This document shows positions 13,970 through 27,800 of a stretch of 64,000 nt of DNA, one piece after another. Positions within the stretch are counted from its first letter, which is position 1. Each line of letters begins with the position of its first letter. The notes beneath the pieces are model-generated. The model searched no databases and had not been told where the DNA came from. It saw only the letters and a list, made by a program, of their open reading frames with translations. A program made the translations under genes and the position numbers. Source of the DNA: Saccoglossus kowalevskii (Eukaryota > Hemichordata > Enteropneusta > Harrimaniidae); the NCBI RefSeq assembly GCF_000003605.2, contig NW_003106600.1, positions 170,220 through 234,219 of the forward strand, written 5' to 3'.

Positions 13970-14565
13970 GATACACCGAACGACCGTACATATCCCGATA
14001 CACCGAACGACCGTACATATCCCGATACACCGAACAACCGTACATATCCCGATACACCGAACGACCGTACATATCCCGATACACCAAACGACCGTACATA
14101 TCCCGATACACCAAACGACCGTACATATCCCGATACACCAAACGACCGTACATATCCCGATACACCAAACGACCGTACATATCCCGATACACCGAACGAC
14201 CGTACATATCCCGATACACCGAACGACCGTACATATCCCGATATACCGAACGACCGTACATATCCCGATACACCGAACAGCCGTACATATCCCGATACAC
14301 CGAACGACCATACATATCCCGATACACCGAATGACTGTACATATCCCGATACACCAATCGATCGTAAATATCCCGATACACCGAACGACCGCCAATATCC
14401 CGATACACCGAACGACCGTACATATCCCGATACACCGAACGACCGTACATATCCCGATACACCGAACGACCGTACATATCCCGATACACCGAACGACCAT
14501 ACATATCCCGATACACCGAACGATCGTACATATCCTGATACACCGAACGACCATACATATCGTTA
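13970..14565. repeat. 27-bp CpG-rich minisatellite, about 22 copies
   Basis: The unit is CGATACACCGAACGACCGTA plus CATATCC. It contains no TAA, TAG, TGA, TTA, CTA or TCA, and 27 is a multiple of 3, so all six frames are open. This produces apparent proteins of 92-257 codons on both strands (for example 13865-14638 minus). The copies differ mostly at CpG sites by C-to-T or G-to-A changes. None of the six repeating peptides is recognisable. Confidence 0.97.
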
Positions 14566-15985
14566 ACATATACTTCAAACATAAAAAAATATACCATACT
14601 TCCACGTAAAAGAGAGAGGTGTGTCTATGGTTAAACAATTATTTATGTTTCAATGATCTAATGTACAGTGAATTTACTTCGGAGTTTAAATTCACAGCAT
14701 TGCGCTCAAACAACAACAACCAATCATATTTAAGAACTGAATAATAAAGTCAACATGTGATGTGTGTGAAACGTAAATTTCAAATACAGAAATTATGCAA
14801 ATAAAGAAGAAATATGGGAATCCATTGTTCAGAGAAGTTACACAGCGACTGTATTAAGGCTGAATTTTGTTTCTGGGATTTAAAATACATGTATTAACAA
14901 TAATCTCCATTTTGGATCGAGTAATGGTCTCCCTAGTATACAAGCTGTTTACGGAGCAGCAAAGAATTGCCGAGGGGTGTTTCAAAATGATGTAACATTA
15001 GATGCATTTTTTTGTCAATTTTTTTCTGATTTTCACATTTGGTTCATACTATGCATATGCAAACAACAACTAGACTGTTAAACAATAAAATATTTGTATA
15101 ATGTGTTTAGCCATTTGACAACAAAGGTAATCTTGGCTCAGGATTACAATTTTTTTCATAAAAAACCAAATGTAAATACAAGATCTGTGCATTACAAATG
15201 GTCTTAAGTAATAAAAACATTTAAAAAAAATAAAAGGACAGACAGCTGCTCATACAAGAACCTTGTTATTTTAGAAAGAACTAGTGATAATTCTTGTATA
15301 TATGAAGTCTTCAGAGACAATACATCAATAAATGCAATGATATCTTATAGTTCATAGATTGTGTCACCACTCAGGAGCTGAATTACATCATAACCCAAGA
15401 CTCAGTATGAACATAATCTCAAGACTGAAACTGACATCAATAATCAAAGTTGGTGTTAAATAAAGGCTTTTTTAGACAACTTTGGATGCAACAAAATTAT
15501 CTATGCTATCCATAGACATTATCTACATGTGTAAAATGTATTACAGGTAGGTTCACAAAAAAATGTTTAAAAAATACTGATTTTTTCCCTAAGTTAATGT
15601 GCAAAATAATTTTTTGAATTTCATTTCAATTTAAAATTGTCATAAAAATTGTGTTTTTAGATTGATTTTACCTGAAAATTGAAATAGCATTTTATTTTCT
15701 CTAAAATTCTGAAAAAATACTTGTGATGGAGAACATTTATAACAAATACATTTTTTGTCCAAGTTTATTCTGTATTCAACCTTTGACCATAGACGATAAA
15801 ATGTCTTTTAAGGTTTATGCTTTGACACACAGTTTGTTTGTTTGTTAATTCTAGCAAAACAAATAGCCAAATGAAGATAAGCCAATACAAGCAAAATCAT
15901 TCCAAATGCCATCTATCCTCAAAATATTAGAAGACAAAAATTATTCGTAAAATCAGCAAAGATTTCTGTGCTGATATTTGAACAT

Positions 15986-16132
15986 AATGTAAATACAGAA
16001 AGCATACAATATATTAATGTGAATACAGAAAGCATACAATATATTAATGTGAATACAGAAAGCATACAATATATTAATGTGAATACAGAAAGCATACAAT
16101 ATATTAATGTGAATACAGAAAGCATACAATAT
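15986..16132. repeat. 30-bp minisatellite, 5 copies
   Basis: The unit is GTGAATACAGAAAGCATACA plus ATATATTAAT. The copies are almost identical; the first has GTAAAT and the last runs into unique sequence at ATATCACATGG. The in-phase 30-bp period gives short repetitive frames on both strands, which are not genes. Confidence 0.96.
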
Positions 16133-19100
16133 CACATGGTTGACAATGTTGGACATTTTACTTCCTAGTAGTGGTGTGAAAACATTAAAAGACATACACT
16201 CAGAAATTCTTGTGAATACCCCTCACTGCCACTAATGGCATGCAAAGAAATAACAAGCGAACATACATCAGATAAAACTGGAGAAGCTTACACCTCTAAA
16301 AGAGAAAGCACAAATAAAATATTATTAAAAAAAATGTCCTCTTTCTCTTTGCATATGATGATATATTGGTTTACTGAATCACAAGCCAACAAGCCTCAGT
16401 ACATCTTTCAGCCACATTGACTACTTACCCACAGACAGCAAACAAGCACATCAACATGAGTGCCAACCAAAATGTAATGTCTAATACGAAGAGACTGAAA
16501 TAAGACATGTGTCATGTGACTCCAGCGAGTGAGTCAGTCGCACTGATTGGCACTTCCCGCAACACAGTCCTGCTTCCCAGTAAATGAATAAATAGAGAGA
16601 GCCTCATTATCTCAATTCACTGATTTCTAAGTACAACTTGGGGATCAACCAACTTGATAAACTGATTTAATTTTTTTACTCCACAGCACACATTATAATT
16701 ATCGACAGCGACACAGGCATGCAACGAACACAAACGCAATGATTAGGCAATCGAGACATGCTAATAAAAATTTATGTTTCGAATCAACTTGAATTTCTCC
16801 TTTAATTAATAGTGTGTATTTGTACAAAACTATGAATGTTTTTGAAGGTATTAAAATATTATATTGGTATGATTTATTTTAACATAAAAACATTGTTTTG
16901 GAGTAAATGTAGCATTAATTGGGTGAGACAATAATGAAACACTATGCACTTAAAGTAAGTGTAAATCTGGGTCCATGTGAATATGCAAATTATCTCATTG
17001 AACGAATATTGTTTTGTTTGATGCCGAACATTTTTATTTTTAATATAATAAATCAAATTCTATTATTCCTACCAGAATAAAATATCAACAGAAATAATCT
17101 TAACAAGCTGGAAATGCTCAAAGTTATCCACAAAGGCACTTTATTGCGTATACTACACACATGTGGCAGAACAAAGACTTTAAAAAAAACAGGCCATGTG
17201 ACAGACACTGACAACTTCATACTACAAGAGCTATGACTTGTGAAGAAACCAACACCTTAGGAGTTCTTGAACTTCACAGAGGCAACAAAGGGTGATTGCC
17301 TTAATGCCTCGGTTCAGATCGAAAATACAGATTTTTTCTATAATATATATGATAACAATTTTATAAAAAAAAATATTTTTATTTATTTTATAAAATTTTG
17401 TCTTAAAAGTGATGCTCCCTCAACTCTGAATGTTAAACCCTGCATCAGCATCAATTATCTAGTAAGTACGTTTCATTTCATGTCATATTATATGCATACA
17501 TGTAGACAACATTTTTTTCCAGACTGGCCAAGTCTACAGCATTACAGTATGACATTTTGACAATCTGACAAATGAAAAATTTAGAATACAGTTCATGTAA
17601 AACACCAGGGAGAGATAAAACTGTCAGACAAGGTACTCAGTGGGGCTAAAAAGATTTGGTGTGATTAGAAAGATCAATGCAAACATGAATGAAAACAAAA
17701 GACATAATTTGATTAGAACAGATGCATGAAAAAAAAAACTAATTTATATTCGTTACCAACGATCACAAAATATGAATGTCTCACAAGCAGAATCAATCAA
17801 TAACAACGGATTAAATAGGAAAATTTTCTAATGGCTTCGTCAGAGTCTGCTTTGAATGAGAGTGAATGTCAGCACCATATGTAGAGTGTGATGCTGAGTT
17901 CACATCCAGGTTTCAATGAATACAATGAAAACAATACCCAGACCAGTTGTATGACCTTTATCATACTGTACAGATCATTGTTATGGCTTTTTTTATTCTT
18001 TGTCACTTTTCTACTCTCATCTCACCAGAGTAATTATACGCAGTGCCCTCACTATGATTTCACAACTGACATTATTATTTTCTCCAGTATTCTTTTGTAG
18101 TATTATAAAGCATTTTTGTAATTTAGTATCTGAACCAATGTTTCTGAATAAGACTGCTTCATTTATTTATACACAGTCTATTTTTGTAGTTCACTTTGGC
18201 TTCTTGGACCACCCTGATTCTGTGTTGTACTGTTGTATTTAGGATTCTCTACATTTACATTGCACATACACACCAAAGTAGGGCACCACACTGGAAGGAA
18301 GGACTTGTTCTAAGAACACAAAAACACAACTTTTTACCAGCCCCATTTGACAATTCTGACAGTTTTACAAATAAAACAATTAAACTATTTTAAATTGCTT
18401 TCATTTTACAAGAGATAAACTTCTGTAAATTTTGCAAATCATTTAATTTGTAGCTTTAACCCTGAATGCCATTTTTTCATCATCTCCTTTGAAGTGTTAG
18501 GTATTTTTCCAACCTAAAATTCAGTTCAAATATTTCCACATTTTCTAAAATGTCACTTAATTTCATCTTAATTTTAGTCCATACAGTTTCAGTCATTGCT
18601 TTTAGTTTTTGATCAAAAGATTTGTCATTTTCTCATGTAAGGAGAAGCAGACTGTACAAGATAATTTGTAGATGGTGCCAAATGTTGACAACGGTACAGA
18701 AACGATTAAATGTAATAAAAAGTATCCATTGCTATTGAAAGGGACAGAAAGTCAGACTTTTGCAAATGTCGACAGGAGAATCTATAGATCGTCAGCAATT
18801 TAATGATTGGTAGATTTCAAACTGCGAGAGTTACCATACACTTATCTAATCATGTGTTTGAATAACATTAAAGGCAGAATATCTATAGTCCTAGTGATGT
18901 GCAATTAGCATTCACAATGAGACTGTGGTTCCCATGGTTTCCAGCAGTGTATAATTATCAATGTACAGTGTAAATACTCATACTTACAACATTTCTTCTC
19001 ATCAACTTTTCTCTTGAAATAGTATCACAAAATATAATAGTAAGATACGGTAAAAAAAGTAAGAGTGATGGGTACATTTCAAGTACCTATACAAGTATGT

Positions 19101-21789
19101 GAATTATAAATATCTGAGGTATAAAAATCTGAGGTCACAGGTCATATGAAAGGTCATACATGTACAAAAATGTCATTAGCACAATTTGAATAATACATCA
19201 TTTCTCATCTTGAACAGATACATTATTATTTTATTATCTTTCTGTAATGCTCAAAGAGACAAGTAATGTTTTACTACCATTACGCATCATGGACTAAAAT
19301 CTAATATTCTGTTTCTATGGCATTATTATGACATCTTCCCAGACATCAAGACCTCTCCGATAGGATGCAGCCACCCCTATTTGACAGCAAATGGAGGAAG
19401 CCAGCTAAAAGCCAGCTTTGTCTCCATTATGCAAATTAAAATGTGTTCAGAACTGACAACCTAAGCAGCATTTTATTGACTCCCTAGATGCTCCAATAGG
19501 GAAGAAAACCAACAAATACAATTTTGACAAAAATAAATCAAGACATTCAATCCTGATAACATTTTGGAGACAATAATTAAAATAGAGAGAGTTTCAACTA
19601 AATGCATAACTGAAACAAATTGTAGAGCAATTCATCATAAAAAGAATCCATGAATCATCATCTTCTCTAAGCGAACCTGCTCATCTTTAATTAACACGTT
19701 GCCATGGTATTAGACAATTAATCAATAGTAAAAAGTGAATTTAATTTATGATGTCATACATACATTTATCAATAGATTAATTCAGTAAAAACGAAGGTAA
19801 ATTAAACCAACAAAAATTATGTTAGCATAAACTTTTTTTTATGAAGTGTTATTTTTCTAAATAAACAGCTTTCTTTACTATGAAAACATTTTAAATAACA
19901 AATGGTGGTAACTCTTCTTTGAGCTCAATTTTTGTTTTTGTTTTAATGAAGAAAATGAATCCATATTGAGATGTTACAAACCTTGGAAAATTTAATTATT
20001 ACAAGATGTCTGCTTAGATTCTGTAAAGGTTTATGAGGGAAACTTGAACTCTATCCCTCAGTAATAAATCTGTACATCATCTAAGGTTTGCTACTGTTTT
20101 TTAATTTTACATTTTAATGTATTCTTCTATAATTTTGTTATTAATTTTTGACCGAGTTGACATAATTGCTCGTGTAAAACAATGTTGATTGATATTTTGC
20201 AAAAATGTCACAGTGAAGGATTAAAAGTAGACAACCAGAGTCTAGAAGTATACCCAGCCAATAAACTATAAGAAGCCCTATCATCAAACCTAGCCTTGAC
20301 CTGGAAATCATGAGAAAACACAGTCTTCTATAATTATACCAAGATAATATAAAAAATTTGATTATCAAAGAAACATCAGTGGGGTCTCTAGACCACTATC
20401 AAGCCATTAATAAATAATCATATGTTTCTCAGCGATGAAAGTAGGAAAATAAAGAATATCTTTCCGGAAGTTTTATTTTTTGAGAAACTTTGAATATCTT
20501 TGACACGTTAGATTTTTTTTCTGTTAGCTCTATGTTTCAATTTATAACAATTTATCAGAAATACATTAATTTTTCACAATTGATGAATGTCTAACTGTTG
20601 GATAGAAAAACAAGCCAAAGCCCTCTAGATTATTTGTATTTTTTTAACATCTTACAACAAAGTAGGAATTTCAAACTCTCGTAATAAATCACTGACTTGC
20701 CACAATATTTTCTTAAGTTTTAGAAACTTATTATAAAATCTGAGATATTATTTGGTGTGTAGCAAACAAGAGGTGACCTTGTAGTGAGTAAATGAGCTTA
20801 GTTTACCTTACAGTAATAAACCAGTACAAAACATGGTCCCCAATCACATAACATACTGGGTACTGTTCTGTAGCTAGGCTGGTAGATTTGCATTATTGGG
20901 GATCATCACCAACAGAAATGGAAATTAAATATCAGGAAAGCACATTGTTTAACATTAAGTGCATGTGACAGTAGCACATTTTAATTTCCTTCACATATCT
21001 GACAAATTTGTGGTTTTTGTGAAGTAGTTATACCGGTTTGAACATGGCTAAGAAATTCAATTCTGTTAACATTGCTAAAACTAATCTATCCCTAGTGGAA
21101 ACCCAGGAGATGATATCACTTCATTAGAAAGCACTGTTAACCAGTCACAATTTTGGAACAAACAATAAAAGACTATTTCAGTTATAAATAAATGCAAGTC
21201 AGTTACAAAAGTCAAATCACCAATTTATTGTTGCTATATTTTCTCTGATTTTTAGAATTGTGTCGATATATCAAGAAAAATTTTGTTACTGGTTCGAATG
21301 AAACATGGCACCTGTTAAGCATTGCATCGTGATTGGCCATTTTATAGAACATAAAGATTAAGTCTGCAATTTCCACCAATGAGAACAGGTGTAACAAATA
21401 GATACATGCATATTAGTTTCACTTTAGTCTTTGTCCAGGACATTGACATCACAGTGCAGCCATGTAAAACATGAAGTGGGAATCAAACAGCAGGGGTCAA
21501 TGAACTTTCCTCTCCAGTCAGTATGTGAAGATTTTTACAACATAATTAATGACAGAGAGAAGGGTACTTGTGATAAAACTAAGCCCTATAATCTTCAAAA
21601 AGAATTTAAAATTAGGATATTTGCAGTGAACTCTCGACATCAATTTACAGCGTTTAATATCATCTCTAAAATTGGGAATTATTTTATGAATAGATTAATT
21701 TTTGTTACTTAGGGGATATGGGGGTGAACATTTTGATAAAGTCACTGCACAAGATCAGTGTGTTAAGTTCCAAAGGAAATGTTCACCAT
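16133..21789. other. Intronic sequence between arrays, no gene seen
   Basis: A+T-rich unique sequence with occasional short frames (60-97 codons, for example 17267-17560 plus) that show no domain and biased A/T-type codons. I see no RNA gene or element with clear ends. Confidence 0.55.
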
Positions 21790-22500
21790 GACTCTTTGTC
21801 TTAAAAGTCTCAAGTGAAATGTTCAATGTAACTCCCTGTCTTAATGGCTCAAGTGAATTGCTCACTGTGACTCGCTGTCTTAAAGGGCAGTGGTTGTGAA
21901 GCTGCAAAAGCATTGCTCACTGTGACTCGCTGTCTTAAAAAGCAGTGGTTGTCAAGCTGCATAGGCAATGCTCACTGTGACTCGCTGTCTTAAAGGGCAG
22001 TGGTTGTGAAGCTGCAAAAGCATTGCTCACTGTGACTCGCTGTCTTAAAAAGCAGTGGTTGTCAAGCTGCATAGGCATTGCTCACTGTGACTCACTGTCT
22101 TAAAGGGCAGTGGTTGTCAAGCTGCATAGGCATTGCTCACTGTCTTAAAGGGCAGTGGTTGTCAAGCTGCATAGGCATTGTCACTGTGACTTGCTGTCTT
22201 AAAGGGCAGTGGTTGTCAAGCTGCAAAGGCATTGCTCACAGTGACTCGCTGTCTTAAAAGGCAGTGGTTGTCAAGCTGCATACTAAGGCATTGTCACAGT
22301 GACTCGCTGTCTTAAAGGGCAGTGGTTGTCAAGCTGCATAGGCATTGCTCATTGTGACTCGCTGTCATAAAGGGCAGTGGTTGTCAAGCTGCATAGACAT
22401 TGCTCACTGTCTTAAAGGGCAGTGGTTGTCAAGCTGCATAGGCATTGTTCACTGTGACTCGCTGCCTTAAAGGGCAGTGGTTGTCGAGCTGCATAGGCAT
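21790..22500. repeat. 55-bp minisatellite, about 13 copies with higher-order structure
   Basis: The unit contains CATTGCTCACTGTGACTCGC, then TGTCTTAAAGGGCAGTGG and TTGTCAAGCTGCATAGG. Near 21880-22070 two unit types alternate (GGGCAG...GTGAAGCTGCAAAAG and AAAGCAG...GTCAAGCTGCATAGG), forming a 110-bp pair repeated twice. At least two units lack GTGACTCGCT, a loss flanked by the short direct repeat CTGT, as expected from replication slippage. Confidence 0.95.
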
Positions 22501-22999
22501 AATACATGTACATGTGTGGCGCAATGGCAACTACCCTTTAAGTTTCTAAAGGAAATGTTATCTCCATTATCATTTTTCAACAATTTCTAAATTAAATTAA
22601 TTTACAGACTTTTCAATACTACATTATTGCTAGTGAACTCTCAACAGCAATTTACATTCAAACTGGAGAATGAACAAGATTTCAAAAGGAGCAAAAAATC
22701 TCTTGCAGAAAACAAATAATGCTTTAAGACAAATGAGCCGAGTTCTCGACTAAAGTGATTATTTCATTCAATAATGCAGTCTCCTCTTGTTACAGCTGTA
22801 ATCTCACAGGAATTAGTTTCTTATTAAATAAGAGGACATTTTATTTGTGCTTAATTGCTGTTAGATTATTCTTTTAAACCAAGGATAGATTAATTTGCAA
22901 ATAACATTGCAAGATATCCCTCAGGAACAACAGGGTTAATACATAGTCGTGTACTGAATTATACCACAGACTGAAATAACTGTTTTCTATCAAACAACA

Positions 23000-23628
23000 N
23001 NNNNNNNNNNNNNNNNNNNNNNNNNNNNNNNNNNNNNNNNNNNNNNNNNNNNNNNNNNNNNNNNNNNNNNNNNNNNNNNNNNNNNNNNNNNNNNNNNNNN
23101 NNNNNNNNNNNNNNNNNNNNNNNNNNNNNNNNNNNNNNNNNNNNNNNNNNNNNNNNNNNNNNNNNNNNNNNNNNNNNNNNNNNNNNNNNNNNNNNNNNNN
23201 NNNNNNNNNNNNNNNNNNNNNNNNNNNNNNNNNNNNNNNNNNNNNNNNNNNNNNNNNNNNNNNNNNNNNNNNNNNNNNNNNNNNNNNNNNNNNNNNNNNN
23301 NNNNNNNNNNNNNNNNNNNNNNNNNNNNNNNNNNNNNNNNNNNNNNNNNNNNNNNNNNNNNNNNNNNNNNNNNNNNNNNNNNNNNNNNNNNNNNNNNNNN
23401 NNNNNNNNNNNNNNNNNNNNNNNNNNNNNNNNNNNNNNNNNNNNNNNNNNNNNNNNNNNNNNNNNNNNNNNNNNNNNNNNNNNNNNNNNNNNNNNNNNNN
23501 NNNNNNNNNNNNNNNNNNNNNNNNNNNNNNNNNNNNNNNNNNNNNNNNNNNNNNNNNNNNNNNNNNNNNNNNNNNNNNNNNNNNNNNNNNNNNNNNNNNN
23601 NNNNNNNNNNNNNNNNNNNNNNNNNNNN
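23000..23628. other. Assembly gap (629 N)
   Basis: A run of undetermined bases. It abuts the palindrome-rich repeat patch at 23629, and such sequence is a plausible reason for the assembly break. Confidence 0.99.
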
Positions 23629-24250
23629 TGCCGAAAATTGTGTGTGAACGGTCGGGACCGAGTCGGCACGTGCCGAAAAGAACTCGATCTCGGTCTCGAT
23701 GGATGCTTGGGACCGAAACTCGGCACGGGCCGAGATTTGCTGCCTGAACGCTCGGCACGAGCCGAAATCACGCCCTCGGTGGTAAATTTAAGAAAAACAT
23801 AAGTTGATTGATACTAGGCATGAAATTACGATGACAGGAAATTCGGATATACTAGTAGATGGTCGGATGCTGTAGTAATGAATGCAAACCGTCATCAGCG
23901 ACGCATATTTATGTGCTGCTACAACCTCTATTTTCTTGCACATTTTACACTGACGTGAAAAAAAGAATTATGTTTCGAATCTTCTTTGCCGTTCATGTGC
24001 ACGATGGCTCGTAATAAACACCATTGCAACAAATGGATATAATTTCACTATAACAATTATTATTATCATCATATGCGTATCGTTTGGGCCAACAGATCGA
24101 CGAATGAGAGCGTGATTTCGGCACAAGCCCAGTCGGTCATAAGTGGGTCCTGAATATCGTGAACACAACTGCTGTAATCCCTCTGCAAACACAACTGATT
24201 AAAAATTTCGGCACGTGCCGAGATCCCGTAACGTGAACGTAGTATTAGAT
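23629..24250. mobile_element. CGGCACGTGCCGA palindrome patch; probable DNA-transposon remnant
   Basis: Just right of the assembly gap, variants of the 13-base palindrome CGGCACGTGCCGA occur at about 23667, 23716, 23753 and 24210, with a half-site-like CGGCACAAGCCC near 24118. They are followed by related words ending in GAACG (GCTGCCTGAACG, CCGTAACGTGAACG, TGTGTGTGAACG). The stretch CGAGCCGAAATCACGCC (about 23759-23775) reappears inverted as GCGTGATTTCGGCAC (about 24108-24122), enclosing about 350 bp. High CpG and repeated palindromes in an A+T-rich intron look like subterminal transposase-binding repeats of a DNA transposon. The left end is hidden by the gap, so family and limits are unknown. 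Confidence 0.4.
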
Positions 24251-24519
24251 TCATAGCAAGCTGTTGCAGGATATGACGAAGTGCAATTTTGAAACATGTT
24301 GACTTTGTTTATTCAAACAAGAAGTATAACATTTTTTAGGTGCGGTGTGTTTTAAGTGTTTTTTCAACAAAATTTGACATCAACTTCTGATCTTTACCAA
24401 ATTGAGTAGAAACTTTGACAGAACTAAAATTTTGAAGTTAAGACAAATGTTACAGTAGCAGCATTACATAGTGTGGGTGCACAGATTAGTTGCCATCCAT
24501 ACTATTAAATCTCTCTAAG

Positions 24520-24897
24520 TAACTGGATTTAACTGAATAACTGGAGTTTACTGAATATACCCAGATATAACTGGATATGATTGAATATAACCAGATATAA
24601 CCGGATATACTGAAGATAACCAGATATAACTGAATATAACCAGATATAAATACAAGCAGATATAACTGAATACAAGCAGATATAACTGAATATAACCCGA
24701 TATATTCGAATACAACTGGATATAACTAAATATAACCAGGTAAAACCGAATATAACTGAATATAACCAGATATAACCGGATACAACTGAATATAACGGGA
24801 TATAACTGAATATAACCAGATATAACTGAATACAACCAGATATAACTGAATATAACCAGATATAACCAGATACAACTGAATATAACCATATATAACT
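24520..24897. repeat. ~20-bp A+T-rich minisatellite, about 19 copies
   Basis: The unit is approximately ATAACCAGATATAACTGAAT, with variants such as AAGCAGATATAACTGAATAC and a few shortened units. The minus strand stays open in two frames, giving repetitive Ile/Tyr/Leu-rich peptides (LYSVISGYIW type) that are artefacts of the array. Confidence 0.93.
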
Positions 24898-27800
24898 GCA
24901 TCCGCATGAATAGTGCTTGTTTAAAATAATATCACAAATCATTACGTATTATTTTTAATTAATTATACAGTAATATGTTCAATTTGGGCACACAAATGAG
25001 AAAACAAAAACTAAAATAGAGATAGACATATTTATAACTTTTATGGAATTGAAATAATTTTGCAAGAACTTTGGTAAGGCAATAAATTCCATGCAATTCA
25101 CAACAAATCACCAAAAGGCTACAGTAAAATAACACCATAAGGGTTCTATTTGTCTTTATTGTCTGCGTATTTACTCAACATTTGATATGTTTAACATGCT
25201 GAACAAAGTTCTATGCTCCATCAATTCAATTTAACACAATCTCTGAATCTTGAAATTACATTATTTAAAAAAATATATATTGAATATTGGTTGAATCAAC
25301 TCAGATTTAAACTAAAATGTGACATAAATTCAACTCTAATCAATATTTCATGTCGAGCACAGAATGGATTATTATTTTTAATTTTGCAAAACCAAAACAA
25401 GTTATTATGACGCTATGTTTAACAGTACTAACCAAAACAAGGAATATTTTGTTATAGGTTTCAGATTTTCTGCATAACGATTAATTTGATTCCATGTGTG
25501 CATTTATTGATGTTCAGCTTTAGCTCACAAAGTGCAGTAACATGTATATTAATTTTAATACATTTTATATCATTTCTTACATGTAAATTAAAAATGCTAT
25601 TATATTACAGCGATTTTTTATTGAGCACCGATGCCTTTTATCCAGAAAAGAAAAACTAAGCCACTCACTCTTTGAAGCAGGAATATTTTAAAAATTCAAA
25701 ATCTAGCTTATCAAAAAACTAACAATGTGAGAAAAAAACACTTTGCATATCAAAACATTGTGTGCAAACACCAGTGTAGTGATAGATTAAACAAAATGTG
25801 GTTCCAGTCAGTACCAGTCTGACTCCAGCCATCTAGACACATTTATGTAACATATAATGCACAACGGATGAACCAGTAGATATGCAGAGGATTGTAAAAC
25901 AATATTCTATATTTGCACATAAAAATTAAGAATCTTAAATTATGTTCCATCATGTTTAACAAAATACCATACATAATATATAAACTGATTTGAAGAGACA
26001 AAGTCATGTGACACAAGTTTGAATTTCATGTTAAAGATACAAAATTACATGCATTGTTTAGGTTGCATGGGACCCGTGTCAAACAGGACACAACAACCAT
26101 CAGTCAGTAACAATTGCAAATTTTTGTAGCAGTGAAAATTTCTATACACAGACCATTTTATCATCGAAACAAGAACTTCCTAAAGGCAAAAATTAAACAA
26201 TTTAAATTTGGTTTGGGCCGCAAAATTTATGTTGCCACTAATTATTGAATGAAAATCGTGTCATAACTCTCAGAAATATAAATTAAACATGAAAACATAA
26301 TAAGTGTATGTTACATAATGAGTATATTTCAATTTGTCACATTGAATATGTAATACATTACAATCAGCTTCTTCTCAGTTATCAAGAGGTATAACAAGTT
26401 AGTTACGAGCTTAGAAAAGCAATATAGTAATAGCCACCATGGCTGAAACCACAGCCATACAAGACAATATGTCCCTTCTATGAAGTACATACAATGATGC
26501 AGAACATATTGGTGTACGTTGTACAACCAACGACAGAATGTTGATGATAATCTTGCTGAAACCATGTTCACTTCAACGCACAACATTCCTAAACAACGTA
26601 AACAAATATATCTATGTACATGTGCAACATTACCACAGACAAAAGTATAATTTCACCCATGGGTTTCATCCTATTGTCATCTGTGCATGAAAGCCACATA
26701 CTAGTAGACTTTCACAGCCAAGTTGATAAGTGTTACATCAGTGGAGAATATTTAGTGACACTGCAACTACATGTAACAGCCAAGCCAAGTAAATAATCAG
26801 TGTTTTTATGAGATAAACACCTAAAATACTCTAAACGCTTAAAGTTTACGTGAGAGAAATTTCACAACTTTGGGAGAATTGTGAAATTTCACTGGAGTCA
26901 TTAAGTCATAATTTATAGTGACTCCTGCAAGAATTTGTCCTTCGCTGGGAATGTCATCGAACCGCAAAAATTGACAGCAGCAATAAGGTAACAGTTTACA
27001 GTGGTTTGGGTTCATGTGTGGCAACTTAATTTACCAACATAATAAAGTACAAATTATACCAATTTGAGACTATATATTCAAAACATACCCTTCTACCCTC
27101 CCACCTTTCTAGAAACCTCTCCAATCAAGACATGATTCTAAATGAAGGACTGGTTTCATCTGTTACTAATTTATTTTATATTACATGAAACAAGTCAACT
27201 GTAATCACACAATTTTGTGAACAGAATGAGGCAGTTTTAATTGCTGCAGCTATCTGCCATACATGTATAGTGGGAAGCCAAGTCAGCTGAAAAGACAAGA
27301 TAGTAGCTTACCAGATTATGTCACAATGTCTTCAAAATCTCTTACTTCATCAACTGCCATGACAACAGCCTCCATAATAGAGGTTAAGCAAAACTTTTAC
27401 AAGATGATAGCGACTTTCTCAAAGTTAATCGATCCTACCACCTGATTTTTCAATCATCCTATCATATCCTCCCAAACCCCGGGATACTTTCGATACTTTC
27501 GAAAGCAGGCAGCTGCTTGCTAAGGTCATTATGTTAATGACCCATGTGACACCAGTTGGTTTTATTCAGAGCGGTGTGCAGAGCTGAATCAGCTGGTCAA
27601 GAAATGGCCATTCTCTATACAAGTCATGTCCTAGCTATCATCCTGCACCAAGGTTAAATCACAGCAGGTTAGTATGAACACATGAATATGAAGCTTACAA
27701 TCAATACTCACCAAACTGACCCCTATCTGATCAAACTAATCCCACTAGTAACATCATGTACACGCAAACAGAGACTCTGTTTTTATCAGAATCCGGTTCA

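Noticed and set aside
13865-14638. Long ORFs (up to 257 codons) on both strands
   Set aside because: The 27-bp unit lacks stop triplets in all six frames, so openness is not evidence of coding.
20836-20905. GTCCCCAAT ... ATTGGGGATC inverted words
   Set aside because: The arms are only about 8-10 bp with a roughly 50-base spacer, too weak to call an element.
21285-21300. GGTTCGAAT word as a possible tRNA B box
   Set aside because: No A box or pairing stems are found at the right distance on the plus strand.
22874-23771. Long minus-strand frames of 270-294 codons
   Set aside because: They consist mostly of undetermined bases in the assembly gap, with no recognisable peptide at either side.
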